Assembly: GCA_958299035.1 (NCBI GenBank)
Contig: CATQJL010000223.1
Location: forward strand, 73,267,006 to 73,331,005
Source of the DNA: Cylicocyclus nassatus
Lineage: Eukaryota; Nematoda; Chromadorea; Rhabditida; Strongylidae
DNA length: 64,000 bases
Reading direction: 5' to 3'
Shown: positions 1 through 11,933 of the stretch, piece after piece
Layout: the number at the start of each line of letters is the position of its first letter
Numbering within the stretch: position 1 is the stretch's first letter
The notes under the pieces: model-generated
Told to the model about the DNA's origin: nothing
Seen by the model: the letters and a program-made list of their open reading frames with translations, nothing else
The model's database searches: none
Made by a program: the position numbers and the translations under genes

Positions 1-521
1 AGAAATTGTTCCATTTGCATTTGTGAGCTGTAATTATAGTTCACAAACCTTTTGACTTTTTCTCTTTACAGTCTCTCAGCAGAGGGGTACACATATGGGG
101 GTGCTCCAGAAAATGTGCACACTGTTTGATCGCTAATATCTGTCTTGCTTTGAGGACTTTCGCCGAACTTTAGGTACCATTTTACAGAGCTGGCTTCAAC
201 TTAGATTTGAAGTATGTAGCAAATCATCTGTCCCTTTTTGTTAACGTAGAACTTTTAGCATACAAAATTATCGTTTGATAAGTCGTCTGACAAAATTTTA
301 TTTCAAAAAATCCAGAACATTGTGTAGCAGAGTCAATTCGTGCTGACCCACACACCACTTTGTAAGAACTTTCTGAGCTTTTTAGTGGCTCGCAGTTCCG
401 AAGAATATTTCAAAGACGGTACTTACGGTGTACCTGGAAAACTTATGAACTTCAAGTAACGTGCAAACTTCATATATGAATTCAGGAACTCCGAGTAGCC
501 TGTCAGTTTTTGGCTTTTCTG

Positions 522-1604
522 TGGCCGTATTCATCAACGAACCCTGAGGGTTAAGCTTACCCTCCAGGGTTAGTTTAACCCTCAGGGTTCATTGGCCGTA
601 TTCATCAACCATAGGCTAGGGTTTACCACGGAACGCGATCTACCCGTATCGATCAACGAACCTGTGGCCGTAATCATCAACGAACCATATGGTTGATGAA
701 TACGGCCAATGAACCCTGAGGGTTAAACTAACCCTGGAGGGTTAAGGCGTCAGTTATGCGTGCGCTGTGCGAACTCACATCACAGAATGCCTAAGTACGC
801 TAAATTTACTTTATACTTCTATTCCTTCACTGTTATAGTAGTATAATCAACGAATAAGCTTCTAGCACTAGTTTTTAAAATACATCTCTAGCATATTTGT
901 GCAGCATCCACTCTTACAGCGTGAGTTTATTTCCATGTGTGCATTGTGCCGTGTAAGTTCTTTTGCGTAATTCGTTTTATACCGGGCTTATGCTACTTTT
1001 TTAGTTGTCAGTGCGTGTTATCATAAAGGGGTTCTTCAGTTTTGGCACTTGTCAGAGTGGAATGCGCAACCATTTTTCCTCGTTGCATTCATTTGTCACC
1101 AAGCTAGGATTTTTTTTTCTTGCGAAGTCAGTGTTTCATGTATGAGCGGCTCCATAACCTTGGCGAGGCGGAGCTGCGCTAGCGTGCCTTGCGTTGCGGT
1201 TGCCCTGTGCTAAGGCATACCTGATCCATCGATCTTTGGTGAAGATCACGACTCCGCCTCGCCAAAGTTGGGGAGTCGACAATACTTCGAATTTGAACAC
1301 GAAACGAAGTTGAAACTAGATACTATAACAACTATACTAAGTACTACAACACTCGTTAATCGTTTTCTATAAAACTACATGCGAGTAAAAGTTTGTAATA
1401 AGTGCTAGGGTAGAGTTAACCTTGCTCTGAGCTAGGGTTAAATTAACCCTGATGAATCACGTAAGTTTAACCTTCCAGGGTTAGTTTAACCCTCACGGTT
1501 CGTTGATGAATACGGGTTAGTCGCTTTCGGGGTAAAATTAACCCTCAAGGTTAGATTTAACCCTCAGGGTTAAGCCTACCCTGTGTTTCATGAATACGGG
1601 TCCA
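522..1604. mobile_element. Non-autonomous TIR element with CCCTGAGGGTTAA repeats
   Basis: Both ends carry the inverted motif CCGTATTCATCAA. Next to it are clusters of a short palindromic motif, CCCTGAGGGTTAA and variants, at 540-760 and 1410-1600. The block interrupts the older transposon around it, so it is probably a later insertion. Internal sequence shows no coding potential. The end motif recurs internally near 590-705, where two facing copies make a further palindrome. Target duplication not resolved. Confidence 0.5.
1150..1275. repeat. Long hairpin inside the TIR element
   Basis: Arms 1150-1173 and 1252-1275 are inverted copies with about 20 of 24 positions matching, including the perfect run TTGGCGAGGCGGAG. 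The loop is about 78 bases. It lies in the centre of the 522-1604 element and is GC-rich compared with its surroundings. Confidence 0.6.
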
Positions 1605-1690
1605 GCTTTACAGAACTTTACTGGTCCCTAAAGTTTGCCGAAAGACATCGAAACAAGAGAGTTATTATTGACTGAGCGTTTTTTAGAACA

Positions 1691-3084
1691 AGCTTTATAT
1701 TATCTATTACGTAATCACAATGCAGTGAAGGAGATAGGAGGGCGTGCATGCCAAATACAAGCATCAATTTCTGCTCTTTTTTTCCATATTAATTTCTTTC
1801 ATGTCTTAGTAACCCAATATTGCCGTCACGTTAGTTCAGGTCTGATCAGTTTGCTTCTCTTTTCAATCAATATAGCTTGTTGACTTGCTTCTAATTAAAT
1901 TATAAAAAGTGAAACTATTTGTTATTTTTTCGGAGTCATTGGACTCTCCCCGGAATCATTTGGGCAAGGTTGATCAATATTACTTCACCAACCGAGCCCC
2001 GCTTTGCTTATTTTATTAGTGCAAGGGCATCTTCTGCTGGCAAATGAGTTGGCATGATGCCTTCTCCACAGATAACAACCAAATTTGATTTCTTCCGCTC
2101 ATTTATGAATTACCCACTCACTACAACCCTTATTGCAATTCACTTAGAATCATTGCTCACCCTGGCTTACTGGTCTGGTGAAGTCAAAAAGTACAGCTAC
2201 CAGCAAACTTTGGCTGTTTGTTTATCAAAATCATTTTGCTGGCGAAAGGGGGCATGGGTCCATCTCCATGGATCACATTACTCTATTCCGATGATTATAA
2301 TCATGGAGCAGTCAAATACAAGCCTTCATCATACTTTTATCCAGATTGGACTCAGACTACGTGATGCCATATTATTGCAGTTAAAGTATGTCGATCTTTC
2401 TTGATGTTTTGACGTTCTTCTTCCTACCATTTCTGTTCCAACGTCTTTTTTCTATTCTACTGGATCTTTTGTTTTTATAGTCTACACTTAATGCATTATG
2501 ATTGAAATGGCGCACTTATGTGCAATAAATATCAAATATCTCCTTTTAGGGCTCAATGCAAATTTTTGGCAGCCATAAGGACTATCAAAAAGAACCAAGC
2601 AATGCTTTTTTAGGCCCGTATGGGAGAAGCCCTTATTAGTGTCATTGTGGAGAACTAGCAAAATTACAAAAGCAAAATGATTCAGAAGTTAATCATTCAA
2701 TCTTATTTTATTGTGTAGGTATAGACTTGAATCAAGCAAATCTCCCGAAATCTTAAGGCTTCTGGCTTCATCACTGTTATATTATATTATATATTATATT
2801 ATATTTATTGCACAGGAAGTGCGCCTTGACAAATCATAGAACACAATTAATACTCATTTAAAAAGCAAAAAAAAGTAGTGAACACAAGACAGAAACCTGT
2901 TATTGAAAGAAAGAAATATGTTCTCAGATAACACCCGCACTCAGTTTTGAAAGTTAGTCTGACACTACCACATCAGTAGGACATGACATCGGAATTATAG
3001 CATGTAAAATTGACTACTTTGACTAATTTTTACTTTTCTGATCTTGGGTACCGTGTGTAAATCAAGCATAATCAGTTATCAATG
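1691..3084. other. No gene recognised; short AT-repeat
   Basis: No convincing coding region. Some frames at 2040-2400 are open on the plus strand but show no family resemblance and no good splice context. An AT-rich simple repeat of TATAT/TATTA units sits at about 2771-2805. Confidence 0.5.
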
Positions 3085-3334
3085 TTACGTGATATATTCC
3101 ATCTGCCTAAGTACAATGCGAAAATGCATTGCCATTGCCGTTAATGTGATGATTACCCATGAAGTCTGATTCATCGCCGCAGCCCGAAAAAATTTTCTGC
3201 GCTCATTCTGCAGCCAAATCGATGCATTCAACGCGTGCTGCAGAACATTGCCCTCGAAATCTTGCATTTCTGTTTCTCGCTTTTCTTGAGCACTCTGCAA
3301 CAGTTTGACAGCATTGAACAATTCTGTGATTGCT
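3085..3334 (-). CDS. Possible last exon of a p24/TMED-like membrane protein
   Basis: A minus-strand exon runs from a plausible acceptor (TTATTCCTAG just upstream of 3334) to a stop at 3085-3087, about 82 codons. The product begins ITELFNAVKLL, continues as a charged, probably coiled-coil helix, then has a hydrophobic segment starting at a Trp (SWVIITLTAMAMHF) and a short tail with RQM near the C-terminus. That order (coiled coil, one C-terminal membrane helix, short basic tail) is the layout of the p24/TMED cargo receptors of the ER-Golgi. The membrane segment holds His and Arg, which is unusual and weakens the call. Upstream exons were not found. It could also be an old pseudogene or an unrelated single-pass protein. 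Confidence 0.3.
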
Positions 3335-3474
3335 CTAGGAATAATGATATATGGCGAAAGATCTCGCTGATCACGCCCACTGTACTGTAGATTGAGAAGT
3401 GCCTGCTCACCGCAATCAAGGAAATGTGAGTAATTTTCTGTATGGTTTGCCTAGGTATTCAACTATAAATTCAG

Positions 3475-3553
3475 ATATTCAAGCTGCCTGTACCTCGTAT
3501 CAGCTCTGCTCAATACTTCCAGCAACCCCCTTTTCCGTCTTGGGAGGAACACG
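3475..3553 (+). CDS. Candidate internal exon, unknown gene
   Basis: The segment is bounded by an acceptor (ATAAATTCAG) and a strong donor (ACG followed by GTGAGT), giving 79 bases. All three frames are open, so the frame cannot be fixed; one gives a Pro-rich peptide ending PPFPSWEEH. Paired with the candidate exon at 3709. No family recognised. It lies on the strand opposite the p24-like exon. Confidence 0.25.
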
Positions 3554-3708
3554 GTGAGTCACTGAGCGCTTGCTTGGGAGTCAAATGTGCAAGCTTCTCG
3601 TCCGTGAAATTTTTTGTGATGCATGATTCACTTGTCATCGAATATAATGTGATATGAGAAAAAAGTCACATTGAATTAATCACTTATCTTATCAATTTCA
3701 TCTTTCAG

Positions 3709-3921
3709 TACCCGCTGCCCCCATCGCTGAATTCATATGTCTCAAATCGTGAAGCAATTTTTGGTAGAGTTTGCTTTGAACCTTGCGTCGCATTTTCGCA
3801 TGACACTCTCAACTGGACATTTTTAGATTTTGGAACAAATAGAATATGTAGTCTGCTCCTTGCTATCATATGTAATGTATACTATAGTGGCACACATTTT
3901 CATCGTTGGTATCTCAAGTAG
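3709..3921 (+). CDS. Candidate terminal exon, unknown gene
   Basis: It starts right after a textbook nematode acceptor (TTTCATCTTTCAG). In one frame 70 codons stay open to a TAG at 3919-3921, beginning YPLPPSLNSYVSNREAIF. The other possible junction frame closes earlier. The product is not recognised. The intron from 3554 to 3708 is 155 bases, a normal size for a nematode. Splice sites are good; the function is unknown. Confidence 0.25.
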   Translation, partial: YPLPPSLNSYVSNREAIFGRVCFEPCVAFSHDTLNWTFLDFGTNRICSLLLAIICNVYYSGTHFHRWYLK

Positions 3922-4021
3922 GATAACGGTAGATTTACGACAGTGGTCAGAAATCACGAGAAGTTACAATAAAACTACATAAAGACCACATTTTAGAGTT
4001 GTGCCTATCATATGTAAAAGG

Positions 4022-4419
<398 letters not shown>

Positions 4420-4840
4420 GGGATCAGCAATTGGTACCTCCTATTCAATTCAATTTACGACTGCATTTAAAGGTTGCGCTCAGATTAGCCAGTTTGTGTT
4501 CCAGATCGAACATGGCTCTCAGAAGTAAAGCCACTGAAGCCGACAATCTCGTCAAAGATCAAATGGAACCCACTCTTGCAACTCGTGAACAACATTCGAC
4601 TTCTTCCGATTTTACCGACACACATTCAACAATATCACAAAATCTATCTTCTTCGGTTGGTGAATGAATATCTTGTATAGTAGTAACAAGAAACCCCTCC
4701 TTATTTGAGGTGGTTCAAAATGAGATATCTACTGCCAAATTCAGTGATGCATGCTGACTTAAGACTGCAATCCTTAACTGCAGAACGCTTTTTCAAAAAA
4801 AATTGCAAGCTTAAACATGTAAACACATAGGTAGCCACAT

Positions 4841-5080
4841 TTATATAAGCGCTGCAGTATGTACTATCATAGTGGAATAGTTCAATGCAATGCGGACGTT
4901 TAATTTTTGAAGCGCATGTCCAAAGCCTTTACGAGAAGCGTTTTTTAATTTTTGTTTCTCATGCCTTTTCAGAAAGGCGTTCCGCAAATAAAAATTTGAG
5001 AGGTCAGCATTTATTACACTGTCTTCAGAAACGTACATCTCACCGAATAGCTTTGACTGGAAGGCGTTTCTGGTAATAAG
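4841..5080 (-). pseudogene. Gag-core-like fragment (BEL/Pao style), antisense to knuckles
   Basis: Minus-strand translation has the spacing FGEMY...ADLSNFYLRNAF...NYSTMI. This resembles the core of BEL/Pao-type gag proteins: an aromatic run, Leu-Ser, Tyr-Leu-Arg, then Asn-Tyr followed by a hydrophobic helix. The resemblance is by eye and weak. If right, this piece is inverted relative to the Cys/His knuckles that follow on the plus strand, so the element has been rearranged. Confidence 0.3.
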
Positions 5081-5110
5081 TAGATTTTTTCCGATGCGCA
5101 TAGAGACCAT

Positions 5111-5569
5111 TTGCAGGATGAGTTGGTCGAACCTAGAGTTGGCAGGATCAGTCGTCCGACGTCCATACAATCTGGAAATGAGATGTGTAGCGAAAATTCC
5201 TGGAGTTCTACTGGTTCTCTCTTTTCGTCTTTACCGAGCGATTCTTCAGCTGAGTATGTTCAGCTTGAACAGAAGACCCACTATAGCAGTAGTTCGTCAG
5301 CACACAATTCCAAGGCTAAACGTGCAACTAAACCTCTCAATAATGGCAGAAATTATCTGTGCAGTTTATGTCGCGGTCCCCACTACACCCATCTATGTCG
5401 CAAGCCGTTACCTTTTAGCTACAGAGCATCAATACTTCTCGTAAAACGTCAGCTTTGTCCAAAATGTGTAAGGAAACATCATCTATCAGCCTGCAATGAT
5501 ACCGTACCTTGCGAATATTGCGGCTCCAGTGACCATGCCACTGTGTTGTGCCAACATCTTTCTGTTTAG
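5111..5569 (+). pseudogene. Gag-like protein with tandem Cys/His zinc knuckles
   Basis: An open frame of 152 codons. The N-terminal half is Ser-rich and low in complexity (residues about 20-75). The C-terminal half has three clustered Cys/His units: CSLCRGPHYTHLC, CPKCVRKHHLSAC and CEYCGSSDHATVLC. The last is a regular CX2CX4HX4C knuckle. Such tandem knuckles end the gag region of nematode BEL/Pao LTR retrotransposons, where they bind the element RNA. No protease, reverse transcriptase, integrase or LTR is found next to it, so this is a gag remnant. A short open frame at 4512-4667 on the same strand could be a piece of the gag start. A degraded second copy of the knuckle region lies in both arms of IR2 (58926-59109 and 44690-44867). 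Confidence 0.6.
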
Positions 5570-7000
5570 GAAAAGCGCTAAAATCATCATAGTTGGGCTA
5601 ATAATTTCTTGAGCGACTTTCATTAGGCTATTTTCGAACTCGAAAAAATGGCTTTGAGGTATCTTCTTGAACTAGCTGATTGTGACTGATAAAGGATATT
5701 CGTTGATGACTGCCCCAACTCGTGCAATCACACCACCGTAGGCTTGACTTTTTGGAGCCTTTCCAGCTTGACAGTACTCGCAGTGCGCGGGGACTTAGTA
5801 GCTGGCAGCAGCACTGTCCTTTAACCTCTCTTGTTGATTTAAGCATTTCGCATCAATTTCCTCCTTAGGTTTTACACTTTAGGCAGCCATTTGTTTTTCC
5901 TTTCCCTTAGGTACTCTCGATTACCATATACCTTCTGCTTTGATGAATACTGAAAGGTAGAGAAGAAATTGGTTCAGGCCTTCCCTGGCCTTCCCCCCTG
6001 GACTTCCCTCCTTTTTTACCTACCAAACCTTCATTTTTAAGATTTTGAACCATCGCCACAGGCAACATTAGGTGAAAGGGTGTGCTTTGTTTAGAAGCAG
6101 TGGTGGCCATCATGCGTTTTTCTTAAATGAGACACTCAATCATTCATTTTAGCACTCCCACATGGTATCCCCGATGTAGGAGCGCTGAAGTAACCATTAC
6201 TTCAGTTGTTTGTCCTAAGAAACATGTCAAGTCATTATAAAACATTGACGAAAACATGCAATTTCAATCATAGACATGATTCCACCACTGCAACTACGAA
6301 GAAAGCTCATTCTTTCTCTCAATTTTGCCCGCGGCGATGGTCTCACATAGAAATTAGGAATAATAACTGCCTGAAACAAAAACTATGGAGAAAAACGATG
6401 TAAAATGATGGCAAACGAAAGACGTTAAAGGACAGGAATGTTGCGAGTCGCCGCGCGTTGCAACGTACTGTCAAGCTGGAAATCTCCAAAACGGCACGCC
6501 CACGGTGGTGTAATTGCACGAATCGGGGCAGTCGTCAACGAATATCCTTTAGTATCTACACTACAGTTTTGGCAAAGTGGTGAAATTTCGAATCATCGTG
6601 AATGCTTCGTTATTGTATTTTTGAAAATGAGCCTTCTACTTGTGTAAGTATATCTTCACATGTTTGGAATGCACATAATGTGTCTTTGAAGTAGTTCTAT
6701 TGCTACTTGCTCTTTCTAGCATGGTTGAGGGATATAAGAGGTTTCATTATACACTATGCAAAAAAATTTTGGCTTTTTGTTTTGCTTGGTGCTGGAGTAG
6801 GGTGTTTTCACCTTTGAAGTTTCGTGCATTATTTGCTTTGTAGTAAAGATGTAATTCATCAGATATAGTTTACAATGAGAGCCTTCGAAAAGCTTAACAA
6901 CAATATAATCGGGGTCTGGAAATCACTGTGGTTCCGATATTCCTCATAAGAAAGTTTTGCCGCAGGAAATGCTGCATTGTTTATAGAATACACAATTTAG
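5570..7000 (+). repeat. Dispersed repeat downstream of gag knuckles
   Basis: Stretches of this segment (about 5570-5625 and 6590-7000) match the segment 59110-59620 in the same order and orientation. Shared blocks include TTGCTACTTG with CTTTCTAGCAT, TAGTAAAGATGTAA, and GCAGGAAATGCTGC. The family thus extends from the gag knuckles for over a kilobase, and in IR2 a shorter form is kept. Nothing coding is recognised in it. Confidence 0.55.
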
Positions 7001-8639
7001 TAAATTCGGAAAATCGTCAACTGTTTCAATCATTTATTGTTAGTTTCTTCCTTCTCGGACTTACATATACACCTATGTCAAATTTTTAGAACCTTGAGTT
7101 GAAGCTAGTTCAGAACAACTCTTTAAAAATGCACTTACCTTCATGTAGTTTTCTTATAATTTACTTTTGATGAAAGAACGAGCAGTTCATTATGTTTTCG
7201 CTTTGAAGATTCCTGGAATAATATGCAATTTTACGATGCAGAATAATGATTTCCGACTTTACAATGAATTTCCGTATCAGTCAAACACATCAATAGAAGC
7301 AGATAATTTGAAACTCAAACAGCTTATCTATTATTAAGAATTGCCGATATGGGAACTCAAGAAATATCCGTTCATTTCCATTCTTACAAGCATAGCTTGG
7401 ACGTACACAGAGAGCTCAATACATTGAGGAGTTTGAATGATAGCGAATGATGGTAATCTATCCGGTATAAAGAATCCTTTTATCATACACTTGCTAAATA
7501 AATAATGGAAGTCAAATTGACGAAATGAACATTTCATATCAGAAAGCTAAAACTTCAATAAAAATGTACCTTCTTTTTTTACACGCTTCAAAAGTGTACA
7601 AGACTAAAAAAGGTTCATCACTTTACAAACGTTATGACGACGGATTTGACTGCGGTCTTTGCGCTCACAGGAGCACAAAACACTCACTCAAAAAGGCATC
7701 ACCTATGTTTAGTCCTATCCAAATACTAACATGTGCAAGCAGAAAAACCATTCAAGCAGGGATGAAAACCGAGAAAACGCGGTTGCCGGAAGTGCATGCG
7801 TGTCGCGTGCGGCGCCATCGTCGATTTTTCGAGTGCCCTATACGGAAAAATGTGATTCAATCCAGTCTCTAAGTTGAACCTTGTGTTCTTTGGATATCTA
7901 GAAGTAAAATCAAAATTACGAATTTAAAAAATGCGTAAGATATTTTTATGTCTCGATGGCGCATTTTTAGAAATATAAAGAAATGATTATCTCTTTTCAT
8001 TTGCATGCCAAAAGTTTAGCGGTTAAAGCAAATTTTGAAACTTGCAGTCATTAACAGTTGAAATAATGAAATGCTCTTATGCAGGCTTTGAAGCTGTTGG
8101 CCATTTCAGTATCAAACACATTATTTGCAAATTTCTGATTTGCTCCCTTAGAAAGGACGTTAAAGCCACAAATTTGAAAACTCTATCAAACTTAATTCAT
8201 ACTTCGTTCAGATGGTGGTGAAAGGCATGCCCACTGAATTCTAGCCTCCAAGTTACTTCAACAACTTTTTTTAATCGAATGGCGAACAAAATTACTGATC
8301 TTGCCCCCTAGCTGTATGAGAAGGCTACTTTGGCTGCTCTTATTACTGTTAGTATTATTATTATCTTCCCTCTCTATACTTCTCATCCCTCTCTAGTTAT
8401 ACCTTGCTAAATAGTCAATATCTGATTTCGACTGAACTGGAGACACCCATCATTTCGATTTTGACGCTGCTAAGTGGTTAACGCGGGTTAACGTGGTAGT
8501 TATTGGGTTTGTCGCAATGCACTGACTAGAAGAAGCTGTAAAAAAAATGTCAAAAGTGTGCAGCTGGTCGTCATTGAGTCAGAGAGTCATCGCGTGATTG
8601 TGTTTTTGCCCTATCTGATTTGTTTCAATGACAAAAATA
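7001..8639. other. No feature recognised
   Basis: AT-rich sequence with short open frames on both strands and no splice-supported exon or recognisable domain. Confidence 0.5.
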
Positions 8640-9620
8640 CAGTTATCAAACAAGACTGATAAAGATATCTGATGAGTTTATATAAGGCCTACGTTCTATA
8701 CTAGAGTATTTTAGTCCAATCTGAAACCCCAGCTTGGAAAAACATACTATTGAGATAGAAAAAGTTCAACGGACATTCACTAAAATCTTGTTTTATCGCC
8801 TATTCCCATGCAAGGAGTATCCTGAAGCAATTCCTGATTATTAAACCAGATTAGCGTTCTTTGACTTGAAAAGTTTGTACTACAGACGAATTTTGGCTGA
8901 CATTTTATTGGCTCATAAGATATATCGAAAGGAGATGCGTCTAAATTTTCTGATTTTTGGACTTTTCGTCCTTGTCAGATTCGGAGACCTAATTCAAATA
9001 TATGTGTTCCTAGGTCCAAGGGTTGGCGCAAGCGAGTGCTGCGATATTCCTTTGCTGGTCGTACTTGTCGCCTACTAAACTGCCTGCCTACAGAGATTTT
9101 ATGCCAAAACAATTCAGCCAAACTACGACCTTCTGCAGATGGTTGATCTAGAGGATGTTTCGTGATTCTTTTTGAGATATGTTGAGATCGTGACGCAGTG
9201 TCCACCTATCTAAACAAAATGTTTTCTAACTTCTTCACCTCATTACTCAGCTCTTACTTCACTGTGGATACCCCACCGATAGTTTTTCATCTTATGCCCA
9301 TAGTATTCTTTTACTGGTAAGCCTCGACAGTTCAGTCGGTATACCTGTCATTCCGAAGGCTCCAGACATGCCATCTGGTGTTGAGGGCGCACCAGCGCAT
9401 ACTTGGCCACTGGTGTGCAAACTTTTATCATTATTTACGCTTGGAGAAACCACGCTTCAGTTCTAGTGGTAATGAGGCTGATTTATATTACCTGTATTTC
9501 TAGCGGTGGACCTGATGTCCATTTGCCTGTTACATGTTACTAACCCTTGACTTCGTTGAGTTTTATGCTCTTACTTTCAGTTTTGTTGTAGCACACATAC
9601 GTGCACAAATAAATAAATAA
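8640..9620 (+). pseudogene. Non-LTR retrotransposon (CR1/L2-like) 3' end, frameshifted
   Basis: Plus-strand translation, read across frame changes and two in-frame stops, shows the familiar region just after a LINE reverse transcriptase: LYKAYV, SILEYFSPI, IEKVQRTFTKIL, TRLAFFDLKSLYYRRILAD, then further downstream GRTCRLLNCLP. The order matches the C-terminal thumb region of CR1, L2 and T1-like elements. The segment ends in an AAATAAATAAATAA tail at 9607-9620, which fits a LINE 3' terminus. The catalytic domain and the endonuclease are missing, so this is a 5'-truncated dead copy. Confidence 0.7.
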
Positions 9621-9818
9621 GAACATCTTTTAAACAATCAAAGATAGCATTTGAAAAGTGCTGCGTTCATCGGTCAAACATCTAAGTTTGCAGGCGCGAA
9701 TGATGTGGAGATTGGTGAAAGCTGAATGTACATCTTATAATATACATACATCCTTCCTTATAATATTGAAGAATTGTTTGCCTAATCATGAAGGAATGTT
9801 CAGTATTAGGCATTGGTA

Positions 9819-10030
9819 TTAGGTTGTCCGAGAAATAATATTGTCAACTTATCTGCCATATGACTCATGCACAGTTTTGAAGGATTTTTTGCAAAATTCT
9901 GCAAACAAATCGATGTTCTTGAAGGATGGAGAAATTGCGGAGAAGCACTTCATTCTTTTTTTTCACACTTTTGTTCACGACAAGATTTCAGGGCGCGAAT
10001 GTTCACAGAACAAGAGTAAGTATTGAACAC
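9819..10030 (+). mobile_element. Mariner-type terminus and remnant
   Basis: TA at 9817-9818 is followed by TTAGGTTGTCCGAGAAAT, close to the termini at 13372, 50694 and 60384. No matching inverted end is found within the next kilobases, so only one end of the element is visible. The following open frames are short and unrecognised. Confidence 0.45.
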
Positions 10031-10068
10031 CTTTCGTGCAGAAATCCGCAGCCAAGGGATTGTACTAG

Positions 10069-10137
10069 CACGAATGATATATGGCGAAAGATCTCGCTTT
10101 TTGAATGAGTGAGATCTTTCGCCATATATCATTCGTG
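10069..10137. repeat. Perfect 27-bp-arm hairpin
   Basis: Arms 10069-10095 and 10111-10137 are exact reverse complements with a 15-base loop. The arm contains ATGATATATGGCGAAAGATC. The same 25-base core occurs a third time at 3343-3367, just upstream of the p24-like exon on the minus strand. Confidence 0.9.
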
Positions 10138-10139
10138 AT

Positions 10140-11930
10140 TGTGCGTATGCCCTTGTAGGCTATAGATCACCAAGGAACGCTGAATTACTGCGATCACCTT
10201 TTTTTCTTATCATTGAAAGTGTAAGTAATTTTCTTTTCCTTAATCCATGTTTTTCTCGTAGCAAAAGTATGTCTTTTTTAGAATCAGAGGATTAGCAAGT
10301 ATAACAACGAAAGCAGATGTTTACTCATTTCGAGCAAAAGAGTAAAAAAAATGCAACCAGCTTTCAGAGTCCTTTAGAATTTTTCTGAAAATGCCGCTAG
10401 TTTATAACGTGACGATACTTCAGGTAGGTGTTTTCAATGTGTTTCAATGTTTTTTAGATACTAATCACCTCATAGTGGAATTAACGATAACAATCGTTAG
10501 TCTAGCATTTTTACGATTGCAGATCCAGAATCCAAATTCAGGACGCTAAAGATGGACAGTGTAAATGCGCATATGATGATATAAAATTATTCGACTGTAT
10601 ATTGGAGGTTCCGTAATCTCCACTATCGAAGATAAAGCCAATTGTACACAATGCCGCCATATGTTTGTAAGATCTTACTGGAAGAAAGTTATTAACCATA
10701 AAAGAGTAGGAAGACTTTTGGGACACCTTGTTTTGTGGGAAAACAAGACAGTCTATGACCTTGCTGTCGCTGTCGCTGCGGCTGATTTTTAGAAGTCACA
10801 GCCTTCAAAAAATGATTGAACGTAATCTATGGCACATAATAGGGAATATAATAGCTTTTGCCCTACAACTTTGTTGCAGAATTTATTCTGAGATGTTTTA
10901 ATAATTCAAAAAATTACTGATGGGCTAAAATCCATCTATTACGTTGCTGCAAAAATAATGTCCGTTTTGCAATGTTTGACTTTGAAAGTATAATTTTGTC
11001 CAGTCTCCATATTTTTGAATGCAATCAAGACCGTCAGAAGCAGTAAACCTTCATAACCTGATGGGCACCTGCTTGTAGTGATATCCAGACGGGAAGAAAA
11101 ACATGCGTTCAAAGTCGAAAGTTGTTCCTTTGAAAACCTCGTTTGTGAGAGATTATAATTCCCTCCAAACTTAGTTCTTATGGCTGCTAGTCAGCTTATT
11201 TTGTAGGAGCAAGCCAGTGGTATACGTATGTGTAGAAAAAAACCTTTAACGAAGGTGACCTCCGAAAAGGAAAGATAGAAATCCCAAATTGTTCACTTTT
11301 TAAGACTATGTGTGGTGGGCCAGAAAGCCCTAAACTATGAAAATTATTCTTCATGCACTGAATGTCTAACTTTTTTCTGCAAAAATTGTAGGTATGATGT
11401 CCAGACCTCAAGCATACAGAAATGTGCAAAGCTTCGGTGACTGCTCTAATGATAAAAAAATTTGAGCCCATATGGGTGTTATCCTTCTAAAAAAAATCTG
11501 AGCCTACATGATGTCATTCTTCTGAATTTTTGTATTCATTCATGTGGGATTAGCTGCGCTGCAAATTTTCGGCAACGGAAGCAAGTGGCAGTATTTTCTA
11601 AAATGTTTTCATGGAAAGATTTGACAAGCTGTTCAAATCTTCATAGTGGTCGAACCAAAAGTCTCCAATTCGCTTTAAACATTGCGCTCTCTAAATCCAG
11701 CTTTTTCTACACACAGCGACGCATTAAGAAGCCTAGATTATTCAGGCTCCCAGATTACTCAAAGTGATTTATCCATGCAACACTCATTTCTACCGTAGAA
11801 CCAATCATAGGTGCTCTTTTAGAAGCAGGACAATATTTCGGAGTTAGAACGCATTATGTTCCAATAGGGCACTTGCATTAAAAACCGATTTCACTCGCTT
11901 CTGCAGCAGGGATATGCGTGCAGTCTTATT
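10140..11930. other. No feature recognised
   Basis: Short open frames only, with no recognisable product and no repeat partner elsewhere in the window that I could see. Confidence 0.45.
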
Positions 11931-11933
11931 GCT

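Larger units (their letters stand above)
82..1690. mobile_element. Worn copy of CAGGGTGTCCC-type TIR transposon, interrupted
   Basis: The left part (about 82-510) follows, base by base with many changes, the left arm of the intact element at 17191-17859: a degraded GGGTGT start, then the TGTGCACAxTGTTTGATCG stretch, a CGCCGAACTTTAGGTACC stretch and a TCAACTTAGATTT stretch. The right part (about 1605-1690) is the inverted counterpart. The middle is a foreign insertion (see 522-1604). Termini are too eroded to define a TA target duplication. No transposase is seen. Assignment rests only on similarity to the better copies in this window. Confidence 0.5.

Noticed and set aside
538..1600. Telomere-like CCCTGAGGGTTAA repeats
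   Set aside because: Nematode telomeres are TTAGGC. These motifs are palindromic, spaced and confined to a TIR element.
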